DNA of 64,000 nucleotides, taken from positions 9,059,501 through 9,123,500 of the forward strand of contig OX352295.1 in the NCBI GenBank assembly GCA_947086415.1, given 5' to 3'. The notes beneath the pieces were generated by a model. The model was not told where the DNA came from, searched no databases, and was given only the letters and a program-made list of their open reading frames with translations. Both the position numbers and the translations under genes were made by a program. Positions within the stretch are counted from its first letter, which is position 1. Each line of letters begins with the position of its first letter. Of this stretch, positions 1 through 11,149 are shown piece after piece. This DNA comes from Pammene aurita (taxonomy: Eukaryota; Arthropoda; Insecta; Lepidoptera; Tortricidae).

Positions 1-910
1 GTTCGACGTTGGACAAAAATCTACAATGGAGTCCTTATATAAGAAAACTCGCTCTTCGATTAAGCTAGCCACTCATGCTGTTAGGAGAATTAGACAATTA
101 ACGAATATTGACACAGCTCGCTTAGTTTATCACAGTTATTTTCATAGTGTAATGTCATATGGTATTCTGATTTGGGGCAAAGCAGCTGACATACAGACTA
201 TATTTGTTTTAAAAAAAGAGCCATTCGCTTTCTGTATAACTTAATGGCAGGTGCATCAGATACATTAAAAAAAATCTGACATCCACAGCTATACTAGAAA
301 TAAAAACAAGCTTGTTATCAGAAGTAATCGTATCCGCAAAGCATAAGTATATAAGTCATTTTTTGGTCAAGGTATTCACATTTATAACAAGTTACCTGTC
401 GATGCTTTAAATTTATTATTTTTATGACGGACAAAGATGCATGGCTCAAACCAGAAACTACTACAAAATCATCTAACATTTAGAGGACACAGTTCAGATA
501 GGAAAGCATATACTGTCCTCAGTTTGGCGAAAAAACGATGTATACCTTGGTAGGTAAACTTAAGTGGTCTTAAGTTTTCTCTTGAAATAAATAAATATAT
601 AAATATAAATATCAAACGTTTTTTGAAGCAATCAGATTTGGATTTTATTCTTATTATTTCATTTTATTTTATTTTAATTAAACAATAGGTACGTTGTCTG
701 TCTCTCAAGCGGTTCTGATATGTCTTCTTATAGAACTACGCATTGTTGTGTAACTTTAAGATCTAATGTATTACTGTTTTGTAAAAATAAGTCCCGCCGA
801 GTTTCTTGCCGGTCATAATATTTCTCGGGTCAGAGGTGTAGGGTTAGAACCGGTGGTAATTTTTTCTCTGACGTTCATAAGTGCATTGTAATGTGCCTAA
901 ATTGAAAAAT
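1..910 (+). pseudogene. decayed LINE 3' part (reverse transcriptase C-terminus and tail)
   Basis: The frame at 26-215 encodes AVRRIRQLTNIDTARLVY...HSVMSYGILIWGKAADI. This closely matches the C-terminal part of the LINE frame at 51614-52369 (AVRRISHLTNSETARLVY...HSVMSYGILLWGKAADI). Frame is lost after about 215. Relative to that copy a block is missing, and homology resumes near 275 (YTRNKNKL) and ends near 410 (YNKLPVDALN). The last part, 785-905, is the 3' tail containing AAGTCCCGCCGAGTTTCTTG and GGTTAGAACCGGTGG, which recurs at 14108-14650, 39708-39844, 43672-44215 and 53355-53440. The 5' side runs off the window. No function is expected. Confidence 0.8.
511..612 (+). mobile_element. short insertion inside the LINE tail
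   Basis: Comparison with the related tail at 13925-13950 shows that ...GGAAARCATAT is followed there directly by CAAACGTTTTGTGAAG. In this copy about 100 bases intervene. They end in an AAATAAATAAATATATAAAT-type tail, as expected for a very short 5'-truncated LINE or SINE. The target duplication is unclear because both junctions are AT-rich. Confidence 0.35.
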
Positions 911-991
911 AGATATCTTTTAATCCATAATTATTTTGCATTTTTTTAGAGATATGCATTGAACATTTCGTCATCTTAGTTATAGTATGAA

Positions 992-1052
992 TTTTTTAAG
1001 ATGTCGGAATCGTGGGTAGAACTCTTTAGTAAGTTTCCGACATCTTAAAAAA
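992..1052. repeat. perfect 18-bp hairpin
   Basis: TTTTTTAAGATGTCGGAA (992-1009) is exactly complementary to 1035-1052, with a 25-base loop. Weaker pairing continues outward (ATAGTATG against CATTATAC), so this may be the core of a ~100-bp MITE. It lies in otherwise featureless AT-rich DNA. Confidence 0.6.
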
Positions 1053-1554
1053 ATACCATTATACTTGACCCATAGCTTAATGGGGAACATACGTGAAATT
1101 TTTTTAATTGAATTTGTTCAATAAACACGTTCAACAACAACACCAAATTAATTTAAAATAGTGGAAATCCGTAATAATTTTCTAATATTTTTGTAAAGAT
1201 ATTGCGGTTTAAAAACGTTATATTTGAACAATTTTTTGAATACCCCAAATATATTTACAAAACTTCAATTCGATTTTTTGTGTACAAGAAAAAAAAACTA
1301 TAACAACTGTATAGGTAAAAACGCATTGTTTCGTGCCCAAAAGTTACAAAAACATTCCAAAAACTTATTCCTTGTTTTCCAATAAACAGTTTTCCGCAAC
1401 TTTGAGGCCGGTGACGTCATAAACCTCACTTTTTTTTGTATGGGGCGTTTTGACGCGCGGCGCAGATGCTTAACCTATTTAGTAGTAGGTTTATTAGAGA
1501 CATTTGAATCTAACGGGAAATATAATCAAATGACGTCTTCCCAAAAAATCATGT

Positions 1555-1640
1555 ATGTTGCGAATCGGTAAAGCGACCGAGCCCTGGCAAGGCGTATTTA
1601 TGTTGGTTCAAGCCCAACTGGGTTTGATTATTTTTCAATT
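1555..1640 (+). repeat. possible tRNA-like (SINE head) sequence
   Basis: GGTTCAAGCCC near 1608 fits the RNA polymerase III B box (GGTTCRANNCC) and lies in a small stem resembling a T arm. Upstream, GCGAATCGGTAAAGCGACC could be a poor A box. No full cloverleaf can be drawn and no tail is obvious, so a SINE fragment or a chance match are both possible. Confidence 0.3.
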
Positions 1641-2107
1641 TTTGTATTTGATTTAATAACAAAATAGAATTCAATCCGTCCATCCAAGAACGATAAAATA
1701 AAATGTAGATTTTATTTTGTTAGCAAAAGTGGGTTACCGCAAGCATCTTTGTCTTTTAGGACATTTTCTCTCACAAATTACAAATTGGAAATCAGTCTGT
1801 TCTGCACTTGTTAACTTCGAGGCTTTTAGTATTATTATCGTAGTTGATTTTTAGGCAAGTGGTGTGGCCAGTTCTACATATATTAAGCTATAAACGGAGC
1901 TATAAATGTGGACCATAACAAGTCTTATCTTTTAGCAAAAAAAAATCAAGTCTCTGATTTAAAATGTGCAATGTTTGCTGGACAATCATACGTTTTCGAA
2001 GATTTGGGGTGTTTTATTCAAGCAGTTTATCCTTATAAATACTCAGTAGGCTTCAATTTAGAAGGTAATTAGTCAAATTCCCCAGGCATATTAAAAATAT
2101 GTACCAC

Positions 2108-2190
2108 GCCGATTTCACGCCGATCACGCCGCCGCCGCCGGTCAAAAAACGATCGGACGCCGCCGCCGATGATTTTGCCATCGGCGCACA
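2108..2190. repeat. GC-rich CGCCGCCGCC block with inverted ends
   Basis: The block holds two runs of GCCGCCGCCG and begins and ends with CGCCGAT and ATCGGCG, so it is a small imperfect palindrome. Its base composition is very unlike the AT-rich surroundings. It abuts the foldback at 2204-2461. Probably a MITE, but no second copy was found in the window. Confidence 0.4.
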
Positions 2191-2203
2191 CCTCTAGTAA
2201 GGA

Positions 2204-2461
2204 TTTAAGGCTGAGCCACGCCAGATGCGTGTGCGTGATGTGCACGTAGACGTGCGCGTGGCGTGCGCGTTGTAAAGTACGAATCCTTATAAGAGATGCC
2301 ACACCGCTTGACGCGCACAGGTTGTTACCTGTGCGCGTCAAGCGGTGTGGCCTGCCATGCAGTGTCATCTCTTATGAGGATTCGTCTTTTACAACGCGCA
2401 CGCCACGCGCACGTCTACGAGCACGTCACGCACACGCATCCGTAGTGGCTCGGCTTTTAGG
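2204..2461. mobile_element. foldback (snap-back) element, GC-rich
   Basis: The two halves are inverted copies. The centre is a perfect 24-bp stem (2299-2322 with 2327-2350) and a 4-base loop. The outer arms share ACAACGCGCACGCCACGCGC and the terminal motif GGCTCGGCTTTTAG / AAGGCTGAGCC. The same terminal motifs (GTAGACGTGCACGT, TCTCATAA, TCGGCCTTAG) bound the larger foldback at 20220-21520, so both probably belong to one family. No coding potential is seen. Confidence 0.65.
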
Positions 2462-2619
2462 CGGGATGCAAGTTGCTAGGACCAGTTCCAGGAGACAGAC
2501 TAGCTAGAGTTGAGAGTTGAGTGATCTGGAAGTAAATAAAACATTTATATAATGTGTATGCTTTATCTTGGTATAAATATTAATTCCTACAATAATAATT
2601 GCATCTACGGAAAGTTATA

Positions 2620-3230
2620 CAAAAACCCGGTTTAAAATGGACCATATCCGTCGACGTTCCTCAAACCCTTCTGATTGATACGGGCCCCTGTATTGAGCCT
2701 GGCATCCCATTCAGCTATCCACGATTATATTATCGGGTTAGCTTGTGGACCTGAGTCGTGGAACTTCAAAGCAGGGGGTTTCCTGGACTTCAGTCTGAGG
2801 GCCTTAAGCGTGTCGAGGTATTGATGGATGGGCAATTTAGTGTTCGCACGAATCTTCGCTATTTCACGATCCAAGCACTTTTCTCGTCGGCAGTTTGACG
2901 CTAGGATGTGACTGAGCGCTGGTAGCCAGTGAGTGGGAGTGGATTTGAGGCATCCGCTGATAAGGCGCAACGTGTGGTTCTGCTGGACGTCGACGGCAGA
3001 GGTATGTGTGCTGTTCAGCCACACTGCTGAGCAGTACTCAGCAGACGAGTACACTAGTGAAAGCGCAGTTGTTCGGAGTGTGGCTGCGTTGGCACCCCAG
3101 GTGGTACCAGTGAGCTTCTGAATAATGCTATTCCGGGCCTTCAGTTTTGCCGACAGGCTGCTTAGGTGCTCTCTGTAGTTGAGGCTTACCGTAATTACCA
3201 CCCATAACAAAGTGGTAGTACTGGGAGGGT
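2620..3230 (-). pseudogene. LINE reverse-transcriptase C-terminal fragment
   Basis: The minus-strand frame 3210-2725 (161 codons, open) contains KLTGTTWGANAATLRTTALS, SAEYCSAVWLNSTH and RLISGCLKSTPTHWLP. This is the typical post-RT C-terminal region of jockey-like insect LINEs. The RT catalytic motifs lie further 5' and are absent, so this is a 5'-truncated copy. The 3' UTR probably runs to about 2620. A different family from the LINE at 25561. Confidence 0.75.
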
Positions 3231-3469
3231 ACTATAAAACAAATAATTAATAAACTTAATACGGCACTACTGGTCAGAACCCACTTAAAAAGAAAAAAAA
3301 CATTTCTAAAGAAACGATTTGGACTTATTTAAACAATTTATCTCAAATTCAAATAAAAATCTTTAAATGTCTCTTTTTGCGCTAAACTTGGTCCTAGTTC
3401 TTTGCACGATCCACGCACCATGACGATAATCACGATAATGGCCGCCGACTGCAACCGGAGCAACGCCGC

Positions 3470-4290
3470 GCGCGCTGACATTAACATTGCGTTTCGTTAC
3501 ACAAGTGAAACATTTATATATACGAACTAAAATTTTTTGAACAGAATTATTTGTTCGATATATATTACGGGAATATTATTGCAATATTTTTACAAGAACC
3601 GCAAAGTAACGCCAGCTATATCAACTAGCATTCGCTACGATACAAAATGGTGCTTAAAGCGCTCCGACATGGCGTTTCGTTACACAAACGAAACACAAAT
3701 TTATGCTAACTAAATATTTTTTAAACAGAACTATTTGTTCACCAGTATACATTACGAGAATATTATTGTCATTTCTTTACAAGAGATGCAAAGTAATACC
3801 AACTTATAAACCAGTCATATAAACTATACTGCGATAGCATTCACTACGATACAATTAGTAAAGCGCTCCGCGGCTGTGTTGAGTTGACGACTGTGCACAC
3901 ATATTTATACAAACTTAATACTTTTTAAACAGAACTCTGTGTTGAGTATACATTACAAGAATATTATTTTTATTTTTTACAAGAGCTATAAAGTAATGCC
4001 AACTTATAAAAAAGTTACAACAAGTATACTGTCACAGTATTCACTACGATGAAGATTGTAAAGAGAATTTTTAGTTTTTTAGCATTACAAGAAGCTTCTT
4101 GTAAATATAATTATTGTAACGTTTATTCAATGAATTGTAAAAAAAACTAGACTTCTCGTAAATATCATTAAACAGAACTATTTAGTGCATATTAATGTTT
4201 GAATAGTTCTATTAAATTCAAGATATAGTAAACGTAAAAATAGAGTAGTTTTCCTTACAAGATTGTAGTATCCGTTACAATAAATCTATT
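3470..4290. repeat. degenerate tandem array, ~200-bp unit, about 3-4 copies
   Basis: Three successive blocks (about 3476-3665, 3667-3870 and 3871-4075) share the same order of motifs: an element like GCGTTTCGTTACACAA in the first two, then a T-rich run with AACAGAA(C/T)T, then ATTAC(G/A)(A/G)GAATATTATT, then TTACAAGA with GCAAAGTAA, then a (C/G)TATTCACTACGAT-like ending. A fourth, more decayed unit with AACAGAACTATTTAGTGCAT follows. Unit lengths of 190-205 bp suggest an old satellite or a repeatedly duplicated non-coding element. Confidence 0.6.
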
Positions 4291-4342
4291 TTACTAATCC
4301 TTCTGGTAGTATTGTTGGAATTTTTTCTTTCCGTGCGAGTGA

Positions 4343-4401
4343 AAAGACCGTCAGCTGGTCATGTGAACAGACGATCTTCAGGGCATCAGCTGACGGTCTT
4401 T
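4343..4401. repeat. 15-bp hairpin repeat
   Basis: AAAGACCGTCAGCTG (4343-4357) pairs perfectly with CAGCTGACGGTCTTT (4387-4401) around a 29-base loop. A weaker related motif, CAGCCGGCTGACGATTTT, follows at 4413. Probably part of a dispersed MITE. Confidence 0.5.
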
Positions 4402-4890
4402 CCACCTAGCTACAGCCGGCTGACGATTTTTCATGTTTGTAAGAGCATATAAACTATCATCTGACAAATTTTCAATAGTAACGCGATGACCGTTTTTTTT
4501 TAAATTGATTAAATAGCTGCCGTTCCTCAACCCACCAACGAAGCGGCAACTGACCTTCACGAGGCTGCATTATACATCGCCCTTAACCACTTCACAAGTT
4601 ATCGCCTGGGACGCGAATGGTCATGAAATTTGTTCCTGGCTTACGGTCCATTAGTCTTTAACGAAGCCTGCAATTTGACATTCATGCATGTGTAAGGTCG
4701 ACACAAAAAGATAATGACTCCGCTTTACTTCATTGTTTTTTTCTGTCTGATGTCTGTGCACAGAGCTATGACGCTATTATGTAAATTATTGTTTTTTTAA
4801 AGGATCAGAACAAAGAATCTAACGGAGACGAAGAAAAACTAAAATATACTCTATTACAAAACGGATATGGCACAAATTACGATGTAGATA

Positions 4891-5011
4891 CAATCGCCAT
4901 CAGATATATCTCAGCGGCCAAGGTACTCAAAATTATCTGTACATGCACTTTATCGCTTTTTACAGATGTTTGTGTCCACCTTGGCCGCTCAGATATATCT
5001 GATGGCGACTG
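4891..5011. mobile_element. TA-flanked palindromic MITE, copy 1
   Basis: A 121-bp element with imperfect long inverted ends (CAATCGCCATCAGATATATC ... GATATATCTGATGGCGACTG), flanked by TA on both sides (4889-4890 and 5012-5013). GCGGCCAAGG and CCTTGGCCGC are internal inverted blocks. Related copies are at 12743-13017 and 17275-17410. TA target duplication suggests mobilisation by a Tc1/mariner-type transposase; this is inferred from the TA only. Confidence 0.75.
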
Positions 5012-5565
5012 TACGTGACAACGACAAGTTTATGTGCAAACATATCAGTAACGCCTTGTTGAGGGGCTTCTTATATTCAAATTTCAAACCATGAAAGGAT
5101 TTTTTATATTAGATATTGTCCAAAATTGTATATTAAGAAGAGCAACAGCCAAGTTCTTAAATGAAAAATTATGTATGCAACCTATGATATATAATAAATA
5201 ATGACAGATGGATTATGTACGCTCCAAAAGTGAAGCACTTAATATGAGTGAATTCAAACAACTGTCGCTAGTCGCACACCGGCCAGCGTGAGATGCGGAC
5301 GTGCGAATGAGCTCCCGTCACCCGCGTGAGAAAGAGACAAACTGTAATTTTCTAACAATGAGAGTGACAAAGATGTAATGATTGTCAAAATAGATAAACA
5401 TAACAGAATCGTTGCTAGGTTATGAAATAACTCTGGAAGTATTTTTCTGCTCATTTTGTTAGAGTATAACCCATCCATAGTAAATATCATTGTATGCAAC
5501 TTGGTTAGACTATGGGCCAGTTACAACAACCATTTTTGATGGACTAATCAGCGGGTTCAGTTCCG

Positions 5566-5745
5566 GCAGGATACAATACAATACAGTACAAATACTTTTT
5601 ATTGAACACCTCAAAAAGAAAACCAGTACAGAACATTCATAAAGTCAGATTAGAGGTAAACAACAGGCGGTCTTATCGTTAAAAAGCGATTTCTCCCAGA
5701 AATAGCTTCTCCTTAAATAAACTAAATCAGTAGGTGTTGAAAAAC
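5566..5745 (-). mobile_element. LINE 3'-end fragment
   Basis: Read on the minus strand, the sequence ends in a reiterated TGTATTGTATTGTAT tail. It is preceded by GTTCAATAAAAAGTATTTGT and a segment with AACAACAGGCGG / CTTATCG read on the plus strand. This is a common organisation for the 3' UTR of 5'-truncated insect LINEs. There is no coding part. The class is not assigned. Confidence 0.45.
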
Positions 5746-7794
5746 AGTGAAGAAAAGCGGAAAGAAAAAACTTAATACCACAAAACAATATCCTAATAAA
5801 TAAATAAAAAATACTACTACTACTAAAAACTACTACTACATATATGCTATAAAAAAATCCATACAATAAAGGGTTAACGGTAACAGACGGTTTGGCGCAA
5901 CCGACCACCCTTAGACTAAATAGTTTCCCTTACCTAAAATACCTAATAATTTTCCCTTGAACTTGAAAAAAATATCTAAGTTACGTAGGGTGATTGTGCT
6001 AGTTATCGTCCACTCTTGTCAGTTTTCCGTCCATACTTATTTATATGTTTGTCTTCAAGTTTTCCCAAAATAAAAGCTTACTATTAAAAAATCTACTAAA
6101 GAATAAACTATAAATATAAACTATATTGACCTTAAAAAGTTTTTCTCATTTATTTGCAGCAGTTTAATCAAGTGGACGGGTAACTGGACCTGGACGGGAA
6201 ACTAGCACAATTACCCTACCTAACCACCACCACCGGAATGAATTATTCTTTAGAACAACTTGTCACGTAGCCAGTTTTTTTTAATTAATTATGTTGCGAT
6301 AAAACTTGTAATACAACGATGGTTCATTCACATACAATAGTATCCATTCAACCAAAGTTTATTGCATAAATCGCATATTATTTGAACAATCACACCACAT
6401 GTTAAAGGCATATGGACCATATGGTGTAGTTAATATCACTTGATCTATAAATTATTGCCTAGAGTCCTAGGCCATTAGCGACAACCGGACACGTAGAGGT
6501 ATAGGTAAATTCTCACGTGGGTGGACTAATAGCTGTGGCATGCAATACACTACTCTGCAAAAAATCGTATGTCCATATGGAAACATATTCTGGGGAAGGG
6601 GACCTTAGTACGTGTTGCTGTATAGAGTGAAGAATGACTTTATAGTAAGCTGATATAAGGTTAATTTTAACCTAATTGCAATAATGCACTAAGGCTTATT
6701 TTCTCACAAAACGATATGAGACTATTATATGACTTTTTAGTTTCAGGCGGTTGTATTATAGTGATACTTTTGAATTGGCGTATATGTATGAGCGTCAATG
6801 GTATATAAGCCTTTTTAAAGCTAATACGATTCACAGCACGTGCCTTGTAGGATATGTTTTGCATATTGACTGATAACGGAAAGGTCTCGTTGCTTTATAT
6901 GATAATTAATGTGGTATAGATTTTATTGGAATAAATTATTAACACTCGTTGAGATTCCAAAGAGTTGATGATATAATATAAGGTAAACTCGTAACTTCCT
7001 TGTCGATATTTTAGTTTAAATACTAAATATACCTTACATTTTCAATTTGTTTTGTTTTATATTTGACACGCAATTTAGCGTTAAAGGTAATTAAAAAATT
7101 TACGCGAAAATACTGATGATTCAAATGTGGCCACTTGTAAATATACTGTAGTAGTAATTAACCTAACCTAACTTAATAATAATATAAGCCCCCTAAAAGT
7201 GTTTAGAAAAAAATCTAGACCTTTAAACATTAACACAGACTAAAGCTAAAAATGCAATGTATTTAAATAATGATGACCTTGAAGTGGAATTGAAATTTGA
7301 AATCCGAATAACTTCTAACAATATAAGACAAAATAAACGTACGGTTAAGCAAGCATAACTAATCTGGTTAAGTATATATACTTATCTGTTATATTTTTCT
7401 CATTCTCACGGTAAAAGCCACACGAGATTCTGGTAATTGCTCTGTATTTACAAAACAAGAGATAGAACACGTTTTGATGTAATTGCCAAGCGAATGTAAG
7501 CTTTAACTGTCTCTGCTTAGAGGTGAATTATTAAAGATTTAATTACAATTTCTAGAACTGCTTACAATGTGAACTGTTCATAAATCAAAGAAATGTATGT
7601 GTTGTTGTCTTAACAATGATAGTAAGTGCACTTTCGTTTTGGTTGCGATAAAATAAAGATATACGATATTGCATTGACAAATAAGATCACTGTTTATTGA
7701 GTTGTGTTTATTAGCGAGACTTGTGTAAAGTTACATCCTTGACCAGGCAACTTACACATGATAATCACAATCGCAAATCGTAAAACTATCTCGC
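5746..7794. other. AT-rich DNA with no recognised feature
   Basis: Only short open frames without recognisable motifs occur here. I see no long repeats shared with other parts of the window, no tRNA-like sequence and no clear splice-flanked coding stretch. It may be host intergenic or intronic DNA, or very old repeats. Confidence 0.5.
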
Positions 7795-8237
7795 CATCTC
7801 AACTCTTAACCCACTGGGCATAAAATGGGAAACGACGTTCTTATAGAGGTAGGTAACAGAGTAAGAGACCTACTCCTCATCAGAAAGTTGAAATATAACA
7901 TTATTTGAAATACATTTTTAGCAGACGTCTGGTCTTATACAAACTGTCTTATATCTGTATACATAATTATGACTGTCAAGTAAAACATACAATCCTTAAA
8001 ACTAAATGTGGCAAGCGTAAGAAAATACATCACGGTTTCCACAAAATGGCGACACATGGTTCAATGCCCTACACAATAGATTGATCGTCGATATCCTGCA
8101 ATTTATGAACTTGCTTGTGCCGCTACAATGTTAAGTTTTCGCGCAGTGTTACCAGCTTTCGTATTGTGTTCGACGCCAGTGATGCTACACACACGTAAGT
8201 ATAACAAAAATACTATAGTATTCATTTAAAATGTATA

Positions 8238-8501
8238 GGCCGATTCGACATGCCAAACTGTGAAACGTGGATGTCACACTTGTATCGCTAGTGGATAGAA
8301 TGATATCCATCCTGTCCACACGTGTCCACACCTAACTGTCAAGCTGTCAGTAGGTCTCGCTAAAGCGTTTTGTCTATGGCTATGGCCACCAGTTTCGATA
8401 TCACTCTTGAGTGTTCCACCCCAAATTTCAACTATCACAAAAGTGTGATATCATAGTTGTCTCGCAAGCGACTGTCAGTTATGCCATGTCGAATCGTGGC
8501 C
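8238..8501. mobile_element. MITE-like inverted-repeat element
   Basis: The ends are GGCCGATTCGACATGCC at 8238 and GCCATGTCGAATCGTGGCC ending at 8501, with further inner pairing (AAACTG against CAGTTA). Length is about 264 bp. There is no coding frame. The inner inverted motif AGTGTGATATCA / TGATATCCAT adds secondary structure. Confidence 0.5.
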
Positions 8502-8999
8502 CTGTTTATGTTTGATATGCATGCTATTTACTACTTAATCCATTGGATTAAGTACTCGTATTATATTTCTCAGTATGTGGTGCGACTAGCTGTCGAATTG
8601 TTCGGTACCACACACTATTACAAATAAAAATATAGACATCTAATATTCAAAGGATCACAATGACATGTTGTCGAACGAGCGGAGCGTAAGCGATGTGAAG
8701 TTCTTTCAAACAACTTCGGCTACCTAGACGTATGTGCATTTCGATGGCTTTTTGATTTTGAATAGTTGTCGCGCGATAACTTTAGTAACGTTTTTCTGAT
8801 GAAATTTGTTGGGGTTGTAGTAAAGCTCAATACAATTTGAGAGTTCATTCATGAACATGATCGATCAAGGGGCTATGGAGCTAGAAGGCTCGAAAAAATC
8901 ATCATTAGGGTCTGGTTATATTGGTCATTTGTCTGCAAGAAAATCGCGAGTTTTCAGTTCTAGACGGACTACTAGTTATTGATGAATTCTATGGACACC

Positions 9000-9130
9000 C
9001 GCTTGGTTTACATTAGATAGATCTCAATACTTTTTGCAGTAGGAGAACTGCGTTGCGGCTGGCATTTTAGTACAAGTAATGTTTTTGATGGGTTCAAATT
9101 GTTTACTTAGATAAAAGACATATGCTAGAG
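9000..9130. repeat. dispersed repeat fragment shared with 35020-35110
   Basis: The segment with GATCTCAATACTTTTTGCAG and AGAACTGCGTTGCG resembles GATCTCACAACTTTTTACGG and AGAACTGAGTTGCG at 35031-35065, and both continue to TTTTTGATGG / TTTCTGATGG. Family unknown; only these two diverged copies were found. Confidence 0.4.
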
Positions 9131-9859
9131 CACTGTTTTTAGGGTACGCAATACCGTTATTTTTTGTATTGCCAATAATCCTGGTTAGCTGATTTGCAAT
9201 TAATGCTTAATTTTTTTCATTAAACGGTTTCCCAAAAATGAAACAATAAACAATGACTTGGCTTATCACTCTACCACACTCAAAGGCCGTCAAAAATACT
9301 AACAGCGAAGCAGACTCTTTGTCTTTACTAATCGTTTTTACCATTGGTAAGGATTACATTATAAAACTGAGTGGTCGTTACAGTCATTCCAATCCCTTAC
9401 CAAACAAGGACGAAAATGTTAACAAAAACCAGCATAAGCATCTCTTAAATTACGCGTAGTTGTTAAGTATCCAATGTCACTGCGTAAACTGCGTTCGCTT
9501 CGACTTGCGTGAGCTCGTGCAAGTAATTACAATACTTGCAAAGCACTGACATTCCACATTTAAATGACCTAATTAGTGATAGGAGTTATCTAAGAGTCTA
9601 ATGTCAGGCTATTTACTACTGCGAGGCAGTGCGTGAGTACTATCTTTGGCTTCATTAGAAGTCAGAGCATATAAACACGTGCTTGTGTATTACAGTGTGC
9701 ATAAGTAAAGCATAGTATTTTTTAGAGTAAGTATTTAAGTATGTATGTCATCCTTGCAGCCCCTTTGAAAATGTATTTTAGCATGTAAGTATTTCAGTAG
9801 ATACATCAGTATTTTTTTTGGTTAAAAAGTTTCTTTTGAAGTTTTTTTTCTGGGCTAAA

Positions 9860-10045
9860 CTTGTAACTGATGGGTTCCACAGGACAGACATCGAGGCAGA
9901 GGAAGACCAAGACGGAGGGGCGGTATGATCTGCACACGTGTCACACGTATAGTAAATAATGGCGGGAGTGGGCGATAGACAGGAAAACATGGCGGGAAAG
10001 AGGGGAGGCCTTTGCCCAGCAATGGCAGCCAGGCTAATAAAAAAA
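9860..10045 (+). pseudogene. extreme C-terminus and tail of an RTE-like LINE
   Basis: In-frame pieces read GRQRKTKTEGRYDLHT, then after a stop WREWAIDRKTWRERGEAFAQ followed by QWQPG and a stop. This matches the well-known C-terminal pattern of RTE-type insect LINEs, in which a GRP-rich stretch is followed by a WR...EAFAQQW motif. The tail is AATAAAAAAATAAAAAATAA. It is heavily 5'-truncated and broken by an internal stop. Confidence 0.65.
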
Positions 10046-10450
10046 TAAAAAATAAGTTTCTTTTTTGCTTATGACTCAGATTTTTTTCTTTTCCAATAAA
10101 ACGAGATCTATTTCACTTACATTTGGTTTGATGATTCTGAAGATGTTCCAGTTTTACCTCCATTACAACCTTATTAAGATCGATAGCAATCCGTCATTCG
10201 GAATTTAAATTCGTTTAGTTGAGCAGATTAGTGTTTATGCGACTTATTAATCGATTAAAAACTGCTCCGCGAATACCGTAAGTTGTCCGCGAAAATGACC
10301 ATTGAAACCTGTGTCGAAACATCGGAACTTAAATACCTCTATAAGAACGTCGTTTCCCACTTTATGCCCGGTAAGTTGAGAGTTGAGATGACAGGTTATA
10401 CACACATATATTTTTGTTCATCTAAATATATAATCCTTTTTACGTAGTCC

Positions 10451-11070
10451 TTTTTACGGTTCCGTAGCCAAATGGCAAAAAACGGAACCCTTATGGATTC
10501 GTCATGTCTGTCTGTCTGTCTGTCCGTCCGTATGTCACAGCCATTTTACTTGGAAATTATACGACGTATCTGAATAAAATTTACATATGTGGTGTATTTT
10601 GTATGCCGCTACTTAGTTATGTAATTAAATTTGAAAAAAATAAAAATTTTTAGGGGGGGCGCTCCATACATGTAACTAAATTTCAAAAAAATTTTTTAAC
10701 AAAATATCAACATGTGACTCGTCAATCGATAGGTCTTTAAAAATAATATTGAGGTTTCTTTGACCATTTTGTGATTAAGTAAACATTTTCTGAAATAATC
10801 GCTTTGAAAGTCGGAAATTTTGTGTCCCTCCCTGTAACTTTTGAACCGTAAGTCCAAAAAATATGAAAAAAAATTACGAGATGCGCCTTATCATATACTT
10901 TCTACGAAAATTGTTTTGATCATTATCGGTTCAGCCATTTTTGAGTTATCTCCAAAAAACTTCTTCCATAGACATCAGATACGACCTTTTGGTATTAGTT
11001 TGGTTCTTGTTCCATTGAAGGTACGGAACCCTCCTATGCGTGGTCCGATACGCACTTGGTCGGTTTTAAA
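10451..11070 (+). mobile_element. GGGTTCC-type dispersed repeat, copy 1
   Basis: It begins TTTTTACGGTTCCGTAGCCA and contains a CTGTCTGTCTGTCCGTCCG stretch. It ends GGTACGGAACCCTCC followed by GGTCCGATACGCACTTGGTC and a T run. Copies in the same format occur at 11781, 14980, 28566, 44550, 48237, 54338 and 59690, and in reverse at 33270 and 45440. There is no protein. The GGTTCCGTA / TACGGAACC ends are complementary, so it may be a non-autonomous DNA element, but an A-tailed retroelement read backwards is also possible. Confidence 0.65.
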
Positions 11071-11149
11071 GTTGTAATTAAAGGAACAGTACGCGATGCC
11101 TACAATTATCCACCCAACCTCAGTACGTCGCGCTGTCACTAAAGTGAGG

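Larger units (their letters stand above)
7795..10390. mobile_element. candidate 2.6-kb element with 57-bp terminal inverted repeats
   Basis: The left end (7795-7851), beginning CATCTCAACTCTTAACC, and the reverse complement of the right end (10334-10390), beginning CATCTCAACTCTCAACTT, match at about 52 of 57 positions. They share GGGAAACGACGTTCTTATAG. No transposase frame is present between them; the interior holds a MITE (8238-8501) and a LINE scrap (9860-10045). It could be a non-autonomous DNA transposon or two unrelated inverted solo copies of a short repeat. No clear target duplication was seen. Confidence 0.4.

Noticed and set aside
1400..1460. GTGACGTCAT and similar sites as a regulated host promoter
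   Set aside because: A single CRE-like motif in AT-rich DNA with no gene downstream is not enough support.
2069..2507. 99- and 61-codon frames in the GC-rich foldback
   Set aside because: They arise because GC-rich inverted DNA has few stop codons; there is no domain, and the two arms give mirrored frames.
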